Below, piece by piece: positions 1 through 9,988 of a DNA stretch of 64,000 bases (positions are counted from its first letter, which is position 1; the number at the start of each line of letters is the position of its first letter). Made by a program: the position numbers and the translations under genes. The notes under the pieces are model-generated. The model saw only the letters and a program-made list of their open reading frames with translations, made no database searches and had not been told where the DNA came from. The stretch comes from Lachnobacterium bovis DSM 14045 (GTDB lineage: Bacteria > Bacillota > Clostridia > Lachnospirales > Lachnospiraceae), in contig NZ_FNPG01000008.1 of assembly GCF_900107245.1 (NCBI RefSeq), positions 1-64,000 on the forward strand, in the 5' to 3' direction.

Positions 1-279
1 GGTTGGGCTTATCAGATGAAAGCATACTCGCATAGACTAAAAGAAGAACGAATATTTCAAAGTATGTCCAGGAAAGGGAACTGCCTTGATAATTCGATAA
101 TGGAGAATTTCTTTGGTTTACTTAAGCAAGAGATATACTATGGTGTTGTTTACTATAGTTATGAGGAATTAAAATCGGAAATAGAACGGTTTATAAAGTA
201 TTACAATGAAGAGAGAATAAAAGAAAAGTTAGGATGGATGAGTCCTGTTCAATACAGGCACCATCTTTTAGCTGCATAA
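1..279 (+). CDS. IS3-family transposase OrfB, C-terminal part (partial, 5' end outside window)
   Basis: The reading frame is open from base 1, giving a Gly-Trp-Ala-Tyr-Gln lead-in before the first internal ATG at 16, so the gene starts upstream of the window. The residues visible are the end of the rve/DDE integrase core: the SRKGNCLDNSIMENFF stretch carries the last catalytic glutamate (in MENFF). It is followed by the LKQE helix, the family-typical YNEERIKEKLGWMSPVQYR segment and the stop. No frameshift is seen in this part. Only DNA strand transfer for the element itself is implied. Confidence 0.85.
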   Translation, partial: GWAYQMKAYSHRLKEERIFQSMSRKGNCLDNSIMENFFGLLKQEIYYGVVYYSYEELKSEIERFIKYYNEERIKEKLGWMSPVQYRHHLLAA

Positions 280-285
280 AGAAAA

Positions 286-316
286 CGAGACGACCGAAGT
301 CGTCTCGTAAAAAAGT
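286..316 (+). terminator. intrinsic terminator of the transposase gene
   Basis: A perfect 9-bp stem CGAGACGAC/GTCGTCTCG (286-294 with 299-307) has a CGAA tetraloop and lies seven bases after the transposase stop. It lies inside the element, just before its terminal repeat. Confidence 0.7.
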
Positions 317-418
317 CTAACTTTGAGGGGTCACCTCAATTTTTATCAAATAGGCAATGTCCTTTTTTCTTATAAAAAAACTTATTACAACAATTAAATT
401 GTAAATTTTTTCCAAGCT

Positions 419-441
419 AAAACTTTTGATAACAAAGTTTT
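419..441. terminator. weak hairpin downstream of thiT
   Basis: AAAACTTT and AAAGTTTT pair around a 7-nt loop. It lies between the IS end and the minus-strand thiT gene and could end thiT transcription, but the stem is AT-only and the U-tract is poor. Confidence 0.3.
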
Positions 442-474
442 AATATAGTTTTTGCAGAATTATTATGCGTTTCA

Positions 475-1179
475 CTAAAATAATTGTGCTGGCATGTTTT
501 CGCCTGTTGCGAGCTTTGTAATGTATGATAAGCCATTGGTGAAGCTTTTGCTGCAACTAGAAAGAGCCAATAGACCAAGTGTTAAAGCCATTTCTGAAAA
601 TAAATATATGCCGTTGTATGCAATGGAATATGCAAATGAGTTTGTCATTCCTAAAAATGATGTATAGGAGCTAAAGAATATAACACCTGATAGAACAGCA
701 AATACAAATCTTCCAAAAACTCCAGCAATATAGCCTTTTATTAAACCGTGTTTTGAATTGGTAAAGATACCAGATAATCCTAAAGCACCAAATGCTAAAA
801 TATAATCAGTAATAGTTTGTGGTAAACTTATGATGTAAGGATTAACAATTAATTGCAAAAGTCCGAAAGCTACTCCGGCAGTTATACCTATTTTTATGCC
901 ATACCAATAGCCTATTAGTGTTACAAAAAGCATACTAAAAAGAGTAATAGAACCGCCCATTGGTAAATTAAAAAGTTTGATAAATGAGGCTAAAAAAGCA
1001 ATTGCAAGTGTTACAGATGTAAATGCAAGTTGTTTAGGACTAAGTTTTAGTTTTTTCCCAAAGAAAGCACAGGAAAGTAACAAAATAGCGATTATTAAAA
1101 CTACAATTGATATATTACCTAATAAGGTGAATGAGTAAGTACCATCATTTGCGGTACTAGATTTTAAAAATAGTGACAT
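475..1179 (-). CDS. thiT: energy-coupled thiamine transporter S component, ThiT/YuaJ family
   Basis: An integral membrane protein of 234 residues with about six hydrophobic segments. The LPMGGSITLFSMLFVTLIGYWYG region matches the conserved substrate-binding stretch of ThiT, the S component of group II ECF transporters that bind thiamine and share an EcfAAT module coded elsewhere. The start chosen is the ATG at 1179, preceded by GGAGG at ten bases; an ATG ten codons further upstream would overlap that ribosome binding site. I looked for a TPP riboswitch upstream (1180-1420) and did not see its conserved core, which is unusual for this family. Other vitamin specificity within the ECF S-component group is possible. 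Confidence 0.75.
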   Translation of the reverse strand: MSLFLKSSTANDGTYSFTLLGNISIVVLIIAILLLSCAFFGKKLKLSPKQLAFTSVTLAIAFLASFIKLFNLPMGGSITLFSMLFVTLIGYWYGIKIGITAGVAFGLLQLIVNPYIISLPQTITDYILAFGALGLSGIFTNSKHGLIKGYIAGVFGRFVFAVLSGVIFFSSYTSFLGMTNSFAYSIAYNGIYLFSEMALTLGLLALSSCSKSFTNGLSYITKLATGENMPAQLF

Positions 1180-1355
1180 TTTAATTATTCCTCCATAACT
1201 ATAAAACATAAAATCGAATATATTTCAATCCAGATAAAACTTTAATATTTTTTTTGAATAAAGTCAAGTTGTGTATAAAATATATTATTATTATAGAAAA
1301 TTGATGTAAAAGCACTTTACAACTGTGAAAATATACAGAAATAAAGAAAAAAATA

Positions 1356-1384
1356 TTTACAAATTCTAAAAAAAGCTTTAATAT
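1356..1384 (+). promoter_or_regulatory. sigma-A promoter of gdhA
   Basis: TTTACA (1356-1361), a 17-nt spacer, then TAATAT (1379-1384). This places the start site about 40 nt before the gdhA ATG. Confidence 0.55.
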
Positions 1385-1397
1385 AGAGAAGAAGTAA

Positions 1398-2774
<1,377 letters not shown>

Positions 2775-2843
2775 AATAAATTATTTGCTAGAAAAGTAAA
2801 TTCAAGATATTTATAGTATTAAGTAAACAATACTAAGAAAAAA

Positions 2844-2899
2844 TATCAAACAAAAAATATCAAACAAAAAATATCAAACAAAAAATATCAAACAAAAAA
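2844..2899 (+). repeat. four tandem copies of a 14-bp AT-rich unit
   Basis: The unit TATCAAACAAAAAA repeats at 2844, 2858, 2872 and 2886 with a strict 14-bp period, between the gdhA stop and its terminator. The copies are identical, which suggests recent slippage expansion. No coding potential is evident. Confidence 0.85.
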
Positions 2900-2937
2900 A
2901 TTAAAAATAAAAAATATTATTAAAAAAATGATAAATT

Positions 2938-3017
2938 CCTCTGTGTAGGCAGATTGTTTATGCATATGTATGCCAAATGATGCATATTATTTAACAATCT
3001 ACATAGAGGGATTTTTC
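2938..3017 (+). terminator. long bipartite terminator hairpin after gdhA
   Basis: CCTCTGTGTAG-GC-AGATTGTT pairs with AACAATCTACATAGAGG (one 2-nt bulge and one G.T pair) around an inner TATGCA/TGCATA hairpin, and ATTTTTCTT follows. It is much longer than a minimal terminator. Confidence 0.7.
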
Positions 3018-3091
3018 TTAATATGAGATGTTTTCTTTCCGAAATATACACTGTATATAATATATAAAAAATATAAAGAGAGAGTGTAAGA

Positions 3092-3631
3092 ATGAGAAAG
3101 AAAAAACAGCTACAAAGATTACTCGGATGGATACTAATAATTATGGCTGCGATTATTGTTGCGATGGTTATTAAAACGTATGTAATAATCAATGCCATTG
3201 TTCCAACAGGTTCAATGGAAAGGACTATTAAACCTGGCGACAATATTTTTGGAAATCGATTAGCGTACGTTTTTGATAATCCAAAGCGAGGAGATATAAT
3301 TATTTTTTATGCACCAGATGATTTGTCTCAAAAATTTATTAAAAGAATTATAGGATTACCTGGAGATAAAATAAAAATAGTAAGTGGAAAAGTATATATA
3401 AATGATTCCAAAACTCCCCTAAAAGAAAATTATTTAAAAGAAAGATGGTACGTTATGGCAGGACCGCTTGAATATAAGGTGCCAAAAGATTCCTATTTCG
3501 TAATGGGTGATAATAGAAATAACTCTAATGACTCAAGATTTTGGAAAAATACATATGTAAAAAAAGATTATATAATTGGAAAAGGATTCTTTATCTATTT
3601 TCCTTTTAAAGATTTTGGTGAAATGAAGTAG
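3092..3631 (+). CDS. lepB: type I signal peptidase
   Basis: A membrane-anchored serine protease of 179 residues that removes signal peptides from exported proteins. One N-terminal transmembrane segment (about residues 11-33) is followed by the catalytic serine in VPTGSMERTI (Ser41). The general-base lysine is in FIKRIIGLPGD (Lys84). The C-terminal GDNRNNSNDSR box is also intact. Size and single anchor match the Gram-positive SipS class rather than the larger LepB. The start follows GAGAGAG. It ends at its own terminator. Confidence 0.93.
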   Translation: MRKKKQLQRLLGWILIIMAAIIVAMVIKTYVIINAIVPTGSMERTIKPGDNIFGNRLAYVFDNPKRGDIIIFYAPDDLSQKFIKRIIGLPGDKIKIVSGKVYINDSKTPLKENYLKERWYVMAGPLEYKVPKDSYFVMGDNRNNSNDSRFWKNTYVKKDYIIGKGFFIYFPFKDFGEMK

Positions 3632-3641
3632 ATTAATACTT

Positions 3642-3693
3642 AAAAGTGTGCAATAATACTCAATATAAAGAGTGTTGTTACACACTTTTTTGG
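3642..3693 (+). terminator. terminator of the signal peptidase gene
   Basis: AAAAGTGTG (3642-3650) pairs with CACACTTTT (3681-3689) around a further partly paired loop, followed by T residues. It reaches almost to the ribosome binding site of the next gene, so read-through may feed that gene. Confidence 0.7.
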
Positions 3694-3701
3694 AGGGAAA
3701 A

Positions 3702-4895
3702 ATGGGTATTTTAGAAAAAATATTTATTAAATCAGAATATTCTCAAGAGAAAAAAAGAACAGAATATGGTATTTTATGTGGAGTTTTAGGCATTTTTTTG
3801 AATATGGTGTTATTTTTGTCTAAAATCATAATTGGTACTATAAGTGGTTCAATTGCAATTACGGCAGATGCGCTAAATAACTTATCTGATGCAGGAGCTT
3901 CTGTAGTTACCTTGGTAGGTTTTAAAATGGCCTCACAAAAACCAGATCCAAATCATCCGTTTGGACATGGTAGAATGGAGTATATTTCGGGTTTTGTTGT
4001 GTCAATTTTTATTATTATAATGGCAGTTGAGTTGATACAATCTTCTTTTTTAAAGATACTAAATCCCCAAGAGGCTAGAACATCGGTGTATGTAATACTT
4101 GTTTTGATAATGTCAATCCTTGTTAAATTTTATATGGCATTTTATAATAGAAGAGTGGGAAAAAAGATTAACTCTCAGTCATTGTTTGCAACTGCAACGG
4201 ATAGTTTGAGTGATTGTGTTGCAACGAGCATCGTATTAATAGTTTCTATTTTAGCCAAGTTTGGATATGGTTTTTTAGATGGGTATGCAGGAGTAGCGGT
4301 TGGATTTTTCATCTTGTATGCAGGATATACAGCAGCAAAAGATACAATAAATCCGTTGTTAGGACAACCACCAGAACCAGAATTTCTTGATAAAATTATC
4401 TATATAGTGACACATTATAATGAAAATATAGTAGGTGTTCATGATGTTATGGTTCATGATTATGGACCAGGAAGACGCATAATATCTTTGCATGCGGAAG
4501 TTCCTGTTGATGGAAATATAATAGAGTTACATGATATAATCGATAATATTGAAAATAAATTAAATAACGATTTAAATTGTATATCCGTTATACATATGGA
4601 CCCGGTTGTAACATCGGATAAAGATGTTATAGAATTGAAAGATAAGATAAAAATTATAGTTTTAAAAATAGAATCTTCAATGACTATTCATGATTTTAGA
4701 GTTGTTAAAGGAAGTACTCATACTAATATTATTTTTGATGTAGTTGTGCCATATTATATGGATGCTAATGAAGCAATTCTACAAAAACAAATACAAGAAG
4801 AAGTGAATAAACAAATTGGTGAAGATTATTTTGTGGTAATTCATATGGATACTGATTTTACGAAAAAAAAGAGAGTTGAAAGTAAGAGTAATTAG
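3702..4895 (+). CDS. cation diffusion facilitator (CDF) family divalent metal exporter
   Basis: A membrane protein of 398 residues with about six transmembrane segments. Metal-site motifs are visible: ADALNNLSDAG in the second helix and DSLSDCVATS in the fifth, with HPFGHGRMEY between. CDF proteins exchange Zn, Mn, Fe or similar ions for protons; which metal cannot be read here. The cytoplasmic part is long and looks like two successive dimerisation-type domains: one with VHDVMVHDYGPG...VIHMDPV, one ending in YFVVIHMDTDF. The usual family member has one. The start is the ATG at 3702 after TGGAGGG; an upstream in-frame ATG at 3672 would precede that site. Confidence 0.9.
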   Translation: MGILEKIFIKSEYSQEKKRTEYGILCGVLGIFLNMVLFLSKIIIGTISGSIAITADALNNLSDAGASVVTLVGFKMASQKPDPNHPFGHGRMEYISGFVVSIFIIIMAVELIQSSFLKILNPQEARTSVYVILVLIMSILVKFYMAFYNRRVGKKINSQSLFATATDSLSDCVATSIVLIVSILAKFGYGFLDGYAGVAVGFFILYAGYTAAKDTINPLLGQPPEPEFLDKIIYIVTHYNENIVGVHDVMVHDYGPGRRIISLHAEVPVDGNIIELHDIIDNIENKLNNDLNCISVIHMDPVVTSDKDVIELKDKIKIIVLKIESSMTIHDFRVVKGSTHTNIIFDVVVPYYMDANEAILQKQIQEEVNKQIGEDYFVVIHMDTDFTKKKRVESKSN

Positions 4896-4904
4896 GAGGA
4901 AGTA

Positions 4905-5795
4905 ATGAGCAAGGAAAATTTTGAAGCATTTTCTAGAACAAAGAAAAACATGGAAAAACAAGGAAAAACATGGAATGGAGGAGAAAAAAGTGAGCAAACA
5001 CAACAGGCTAGTAAAGAGGATTTTAAAGAGCCTATGAATGCATTTTCAAATATAAAAAATGTAATTGGTGTTGTAAGTGGAAAAGGTGGAGTAGGAAAAT
5101 CTTTTGTGACATCATCATTAGCTGTTCAAATGGCAAAAAAAGGTTACAAGGTTGGAATACTTGATGCTGATATAACAGGACCATCAATACCAAAAATGTT
5201 TGGCTTAAAAGAGCAGGTTGTTGGTGATCATAGAGGAATGCTTCCAATTGAAACAAAAGAAGGTATCAAAGTTATTTCTATAAATCTTTTAATGGATAAT
5301 GAAGAGGCACCTGTTATTTGGAGAGGACCAGTTATTGCTGGCGTTGTAAAACAATTCTGGAATGAAACATGTTGGGGAGATTTGGATTATTTATTCGTCG
5401 ATATGCCACCTGGAACAGGAGATGTGCCACTAACAGTGTTCCAGTCTCTTCCAGTCGAAGGAATAGTTATTGTAACATCACCACAGGAATTAGTTCAGAT
5501 GATTGTGAAAAAGGCTTATAATATGGCAAATATGATGAATATAAAGGTATTAGGGGTTGTTGAGAACTTCAGTTATTTACTATGTCCAGATTGTGGTAAA
5601 CAAATCAAATTATTTGGTGAAAGTCATATAGATGATGTAGCAAAAGAACTTGGAATAGAAGTACTAGGCAAGCTACCACTTAATCCGGAAGCTGCACAGA
5701 TTGCAGATGAAGGAAAATTCTTTGAAATTGATAATGAAGAAATGTTATCAAAAGCAATTGAAGTATTACAGAATACTGAAAAGGTTAAAGCATAA
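4905..5795 (+). CDS. mrp: Mrp/NBP35-type P-loop ATPase, iron-sulfur cluster carrier
   Basis: A protein of 296 residues with the deviant Walker A motif GKGGVGKS near residues 55-62, the LDADITGPSIPKMFG switch region, and DYLFVDMPPGTGD. A C-terminal CPDCGK pair of cysteines bridges an Fe-S cluster in the dimer. Family members carry and transfer Fe-S clusters in the cytoplasm. The N-terminal MIP18-type domain of longer homologues is absent, replaced by a short charged leader with a repeated KNMEKQGK element. Its ribosome binding site (TTAGGAGG) overlaps the stop of the CDF gene, so the two are likely co-transcribed. Confidence 0.92.
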   Translation: MSKENFEAFSRTKKNMEKQGKTWNGGEKSEQTQQASKEDFKEPMNAFSNIKNVIGVVSGKGGVGKSFVTSSLAVQMAKKGYKVGILDADITGPSIPKMFGLKEQVVGDHRGMLPIETKEGIKVISINLLMDNEEAPVIWRGPVIAGVVKQFWNETCWGDLDYLFVDMPPGTGDVPLTVFQSLPVEGIVIVTSPQELVQMIVKKAYNMANMMNIKVLGVVENFSYLLCPDCGKQIKLFGESHIDDVAKELGIEVLGKLPLNPEAAQIADEGKFFEIDNEEMLSKAIEVLQNTEKVKA

Positions 5796-5843
5796 TTTAA
5801 TTTTGATAAAAGTATCAATGAATCATAATTAAAATATAAATAA

Positions 5844-5921
5844 AACCCCTCTTTATTGGTGACTATGAGAGATATTCCAAATTTTGGATAACCTCTAAAT
5901 TAAACCTTTAAAGAGGGGGTT
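5844..5921. terminator. bidirectional terminator between convergent genes
   Basis: AACCCCTCTTT (from 5844) pairs with AAAGAGGGGGTT (5910-5921), enclosing a second hairpin built on ATTCCAAATTTTGGAT. It separates mrp from the oppositely oriented sulfatase gene. Confidence 0.75.
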
Positions 5922-5997
5922 ATGTTTATTTATTTTTTTATTCTATACAGAATCCCTTAATAGTATTTAAATTCGTATGATTAATCATATCGCGTTT

Positions 5998-8094
5998 TTA
6001 TTTGCCTGAATATTTATATTCGTTAGAGCTTCTAAATATAGTATTGCTTGAACCTAATTGATTAACTACAATCTTATCTCCAGGTTTGATACCACTTGAG
6101 CTGATAGTTAATAATTTGTCTGAAGAGAAGTCGGTATCAACCTTTGTACCATTGATATAAACCCTACTCCATTTAGTGAAATTCTTACCTTCAATAATCA
6201 CTTGTGAACCATCAATTGATTTCTTAGCATTTGAAACTGTTACGTCATCTATACCCATAACGATGTTTGTTGCTGGATATAAATCTTTGCCATTGTAAGC
6301 AAAACGTTTACCGTATAACAAATCGTATTGTAAATTCTCTAAACCTTTTTCGTAGTCAGAAGAATTCATTTGTGTTTGATGATAGTTTAAAATTGTTCCT
6401 TCATGAATACCAAGTGTATTTGTTGTATTAGCTAAAAGCTGATATGCTTTTAAATCAGCATCTTGTTTTGGAAGACCAAAATTGTTCCAAGTAATATATT
6501 TTGTTTTATAAATATCACCTGACTTCATATCAGAATCCTGAAGTCCCATAGTTGGTAAATGATCTCCAAACATAACAACTATAGTTTTTTCATTACGTTT
6601 ACTTAATTCAGCAGTTAAATCAGCAATAAAGTTATCTACTTGGTGAAGCTGGTTAACATAGTATGTATACTGGTTAGTCTGAGCTTCATTAGAAGTACCA
6701 GAAACTTTGAATTCTGGATTGGCGATAACTGGATCTTTAGGATAATCACCATGTGAACTTACAGTAATTGTGTAAGTAAAATCAGGCTGATTAGGTGTTG
6801 AATCAAGTGTTTTAATTGTCTCGTTTACAAGAATATCATCTGTTGCCCAGCTTCCGTTAGGAGTGTAACTTTGGATATTCATAAGTTCTTTACTAGTAAA
6901 AGAATTAAATCCCATTTTAGAGAATGCATTAACACGGCTGTAGAAATTACCACCATTGTTGTGAACAGCATGTGTGCTATATCCGATTTTTGTTAAATCT
7001 GCTGCAACACTTTCACAATCAGTATCCTTAAGAATAGTTTTGTAAGGATATTCTCCAGTACCAAAGTATTTAATACTCATGCCAGATAATACTTCGAATT
7101 CTGTATTTGCAGTACCGGCACCTACTACAGGCACTGTTAAATATCCAGAAGTGTATTCTTTTTCTAATTTATGGAAAGTTGGTATAGGGTCTTTATTTGT
7201 GTGTAAGAATTTAATCTCTGATGGATCACAAAAAGACTCTAATAAAATACAAATTACATTTGGTTTTTCGTTATCAGCGATTGAAGTAGTTTGTTTTTGA
7301 CTGTTTACTTTATCTTCAATTGCGTCAATTGTTTCTTTGTTGTAATTGTGTGGCTTTTTCATACCACGGTCAATAACGCTTGATGAAAAACTATATACAA
7401 AGCCATAGTTTTCATATCCTTGAGCGATATTCGAAAAATAACTTGCAACTACATGTGTTTTCTGTGCAGCAGTTGTAATTGTTGGAACACCTGCAAATAA
7501 AATAATTAAAACAGAAACAGGAGCAACAATGTAGTGGATTTTACCTTGATATTTTGGTCCTTTAATGAAAAATACAACAAGGAATAAAACAAATAATCCT
7601 AATCCTGCCACAACAAGAATTGCCTGTGTAATTGTAAAGTAATGAGTGTTGGTCATTGCAAGTAAATCTGATACCATCTTAAAATCTGTAAAAGCAAATG
7701 GAGTTACACGATTTGATAAAATAACACCATTTGTTACCCCAAGTAAAAACCATACCGAACTAATAATCAATCTGAAGAATGCACGTCTTCTAAATAAATA
7801 TACTAGTGTAAGTGAAGCAAAAACTAAAAATGCATTGTAGAAATATGCAAGAGTATGACCTCCAACGAATCCACATGCTGATACCAAGCTACGTCTAGAA
7901 ATCCATTCTATAACAAAAACTAATCCACAAGAAAGTAATAAGTGGAAAAGTAAAGAGTATTTATTTAAGAAATCTATACGTTTTTGTCGCTCTGGAGAAA
8001 TTTGCTTTTTAGCAGTATTTGTTTGCTGTGCATCATCTTTTTTTCTTGGAAAATTTAATTTTTTAAAATTGAATTTTCTAAATTTTGTAGACAT
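5998..8094 (-). CDS. LTA synthase/phosphoglycerol transferase-like membrane sulfatase with a C-terminal IPT-like domain
   Basis: A protein of 698 residues. Five transmembrane segments (about 45-65, 73-100, 106-126, 152-178, 186-209) precede an extracellular sulfatase-fold domain. It has the metal glutamate in LLESF (Glu286), the nucleophile region GAGTANTEFEVLSGMS (Thr328 the likely nucleophile) and GDHLPTMG. Relatives build polyglycerol-phosphate from phosphatidylglycerol or decorate glycans with glycerol phosphate. The last 85 or so residues (IVMGIDDVTVSN...VIIEGKNFTKWSRVYINGTKVD...) form a small beta-rich domain resembling IPT/TIG folds, not part of classical LtaS. The start ATG follows GGAGG. 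It stands as a single gene. Confidence 0.88.
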   Translation of the reverse strand: MSTKFRKFNFKKLNFPRKKDDAQQTNTAKKQISPERQKRIDFLNKYSLLFHLLLSCGLVFVIEWISRRSLVSACGFVGGHTLAYFYNAFLVFASLTLVYLFRRRAFFRLIISSVWFLLGVTNGVILSNRVTPFAFTDFKMVSDLLAMTNTHYFTITQAILVVAGLGLFVLFLVVFFIKGPKYQGKIHYIVAPVSVLIILFAGVPTITTAAQKTHVVASYFSNIAQGYENYGFVYSFSSSVIDRGMKKPHNYNKETIDAIEDKVNSQKQTTSIADNEKPNVICILLESFCDPSEIKFLHTNKDPIPTFHKLEKEYTSGYLTVPVVGAGTANTEFEVLSGMSIKYFGTGEYPYKTILKDTDCESVAADLTKIGYSTHAVHNNGGNFYSRVNAFSKMGFNSFTSKELMNIQSYTPNGSWATDDILVNETIKTLDSTPNQPDFTYTITVSSHGDYPKDPVIANPEFKVSGTSNEAQTNQYTYYVNQLHQVDNFIADLTAELSKRNEKTIVVMFGDHLPTMGLQDSDMKSGDIYKTKYITWNNFGLPKQDADLKAYQLLANTTNTLGIHEGTILNYHQTQMNSSDYEKGLENLQYDLLYGKRFAYNGKDLYPATNIVMGIDDVTVSNAKKSIDGSQVIIEGKNFTKWSRVYINGTKVDTDFSSDKLLTISSSGIKPGDKIVVNQLGSSNTIFRSSNEYKYSGK

Positions 8095-8276
8095 TTTTAT
8101 ACCTCCATCTTATAATAATTAGATTAAAAAAAAATAGATATAAAAACAAGTGGAAAGATAGATAAAAAATAAGGATAAAAAAACTAAAAAATATAAGAAA
8201 TAAACAAAAAATTAAATAAGTCCAATTTAATATAAAGAAATATATATAAATATTTTACTTAATTATGCAGTAATTA

Positions 8277-8308
8277 CAAAAAGACCCCAAATTTAAGTAG
8301 GGGTCTTT
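8277..8308 (-). terminator. intrinsic terminator of the CoA-transferase gene
   Basis: AAAGACCCC/GGGGTCTTT is a perfect 9-bp stem. Read on the minus strand it is followed by TTTTT, matching the gene to its right. Confidence 0.85.
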
Positions 8309-8373
8309 GGTAGTTTTTTGATTTTTAATTGTGTCTAAATTGTGAAAGCAATGTGTTCAAAAATTAAAAGATA

Positions 8374-9714
8374 TTATTTATTTGATCTTCTCCAGATTTT
8401 TAATTTTTCTGCTTCCTTTATAAGCTCATCTCTGAAATCTGGATGTGCAATTGAAATCAATTTTTCGGCGCGCTCCCATGTAGATGTTCCTTTAAGATTT
8501 ATAATACCATATTCTGTTACAACGTAATGAGTGTTTGCTCTTGTATCTGTTACGATAGATCCGTTTGTAAGAGTAGGTTTGATTCTAGAATATGTTTTTC
8601 CTGAACGATCAGTAAATGTTGAGGAACAGCAAATAAAACTCTTACCACCATTAGATAGGTAAGCACCTAATACGAAATCAAGTTGTCCGCCTGCACCACT
8701 GATTTGTTTTGTTCCAGCTGATTCAGCATTAATTTGACCGTATAAATCAAGATCAACGCAGTTATTAATAGAAATAAAATTATCAAGTGCTGAAATCTGG
8801 CGAATATCATTTGTGTAGCTTACTGGAGCACTCATTAGTTCAGGGTTTTCATTGATGTAATCATACATTTTTTTTGTACCTGCACCAAAACCAAAAGTTT
8901 GACGATAACGGTCGATATTTTTCTTTGAACCGTTAATTTTTCCAGCTCTTGCGATGTCAACAAATGCGTCAACATACATTTCTGTATGTACACCTAAATC
9001 TTTTAAATCAGATTGAGCGATAAGTGAACCGACAGCGTTTGGCATTCCTCCAATGCCTAATTGTAGGCAAGCACCATTTGGAATTTCATTAACTATTAAT
9101 TCAGCAACCTTTTGGTCAATCTCAGTTGTTGGGCCACCAGAACTTAATTCAGGAATTGGTGAATTATCTCCTTCTACTATGTAGTCAATTTCTGAAATAT
9201 GAATACAGTTTTCAGTTCCGCCTAAACAAACAGGCATATTTTGATTTACTTCTACTATAACTTTTGCTGATGAATCGCAAACAGCTTTAAGATGAGATGC
9301 ATTTGGTCCAAAATTAAAATAACCATGGGCATCCATAGGAGCAACAGTAAACATTGCAACGGCGGGTTTAACGTCCAAATCACGATAGTATCGTGGAAGT
9401 TCAGAATATCGTATTGGTGAATAATATGCGCATCCACGAGAAACCAACTTACGTTCGATGCCGCTCATGTGCCAACTGTTCCAAGTGAAGTGTTCCCCAG
9501 CATCTTCACGTTCAAAAATAGCAAGTGGCTTAAGTAAAATTCCGCCACGCAGTTTTACGTCAGTTAATTCGTCTGTTCTTTTTGCTAGAGCTTTATCTAA
9601 TACGTCAGGTGTGCCATTACACCAACCGTAATCAACCCAATCTCCAGATTTGATTGTTTTAACTGCTTCGTCAGCAGAAACAAGTTTTTGAGAGTATTCC
9701 TTTAAAAAATCCAT
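8374..9714 (-). CDS. but: butyryl-CoA:acetate CoA-transferase (acetyl-CoA hydrolase/transferase family)
   Basis: A protein of 446 residues, close to the length of gut-anaerobe But proteins. It moves CoA from butyryl-CoA to acetate in the last step of butyrate formation, conserving energy as acetyl-CoA. Visible hallmarks are [19 protein letters not shown] (Glu245 is the likely catalytic glutamate by comparison with 4-hydroxybutyrate CoA-transferase), [35 protein letters not shown] and the C-terminal [17 protein letters not shown] stretch. The start follows AAGGAGGAAG. Specificity for butyryl versus 4-hydroxybutyryl or propionyl substrates is inferred from overall resemblance only. It is monocistronic with a clear terminator. 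Confidence 0.85.
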   Translation of the reverse strand: MDFLKEYSQKLVSADEAVKTIKSGDWVDYGWCNGTPDVLDKALAKRTDELTDVKLRGGILLKPLAIFEREDAGEHFTWNSWHMSGIERKLVSRGCAYYSPIRYSELPRYYRDLDVKPAVAMFTVAPMDAHGYFNFGPNASHLKAVCDSSAKVIVEVNQNMPVCLGGTENCIHISEIDYIVEGDNSPIPELSSGGPTTEIDQKVAELIVNEIPNGACLQLGIGGMPNAVGSLIAQSDLKDLGVHTEMYVDAFVDIARAGKINGSKKNIDRYRQTFGFGAGTKKMYDYINENPELMSAPVSYTNDIRQISALDNFISINNCVDLDLYGQINAESAGTKQISGAGGQLDFVLGAYLSNGGKSFICCSSTFTDRSGKTYSRIKPTLTNGSIVTDTRANTHYVVTEYGIINLKGTSTWERAEKLISIAHPDFRDELIKEAEKLKIWRRSNK

Positions 9715-9988
9715 TTCTTCCTCCTTATATAAACTCCTTATACAAAAAAATTGTTATTTTTTTGTCATAAATAAATATACTACTTTTATAAAAAATATAC
9801 AATTGTTAATAATCACATAAATTGTTTTTGTTTTTTATAAAAATAACCATATTTATAGATATATTATGTGTATAAAAAAAATATAAAGTCAATTTACAAG
9901 GAGAAAGAGCACGGTATAAAATTTAAGCACCACTTCCTAGAAAGAACAAGAAATGGGTTAATCGTCAAAAAATAGAGGAAAGAGAAAG
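9715..9988. other. AT-rich intergenic region upstream of but
   Basis: No gene is visible. It must hold the minus-strand promoter of the CoA-transferase, but several AT-rich -10-like boxes compete and I could not choose one. No convincing terminator for the glycosyltransferase to the right was found. Confidence 0.4.

Larger units (their letters stand above)
1..338 (+). mobile_element. right end of an IS3-family (IS150-like) insertion sequence, truncated by the window edge
   Basis: The segment holds the C-terminus of an IS3-type transposase, a transposase terminator hairpin, and then a terminus of the kind AAAAGTCTAACTTTGAGGGG followed by TCACCTCA. This resembles the imperfect inverted repeat at the ends of IS150-like elements. 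The element end is placed at about 338. The left end, and so the target-site duplication, lies outside the window, so completeness cannot be judged. Confidence 0.7.

Noticed and set aside
2844-2899. Possible CRISPR or iteron array
   Set aside because: The 14-bp units are directly adjacent, AT-only and have no spacers, cas genes or replication gene nearby.
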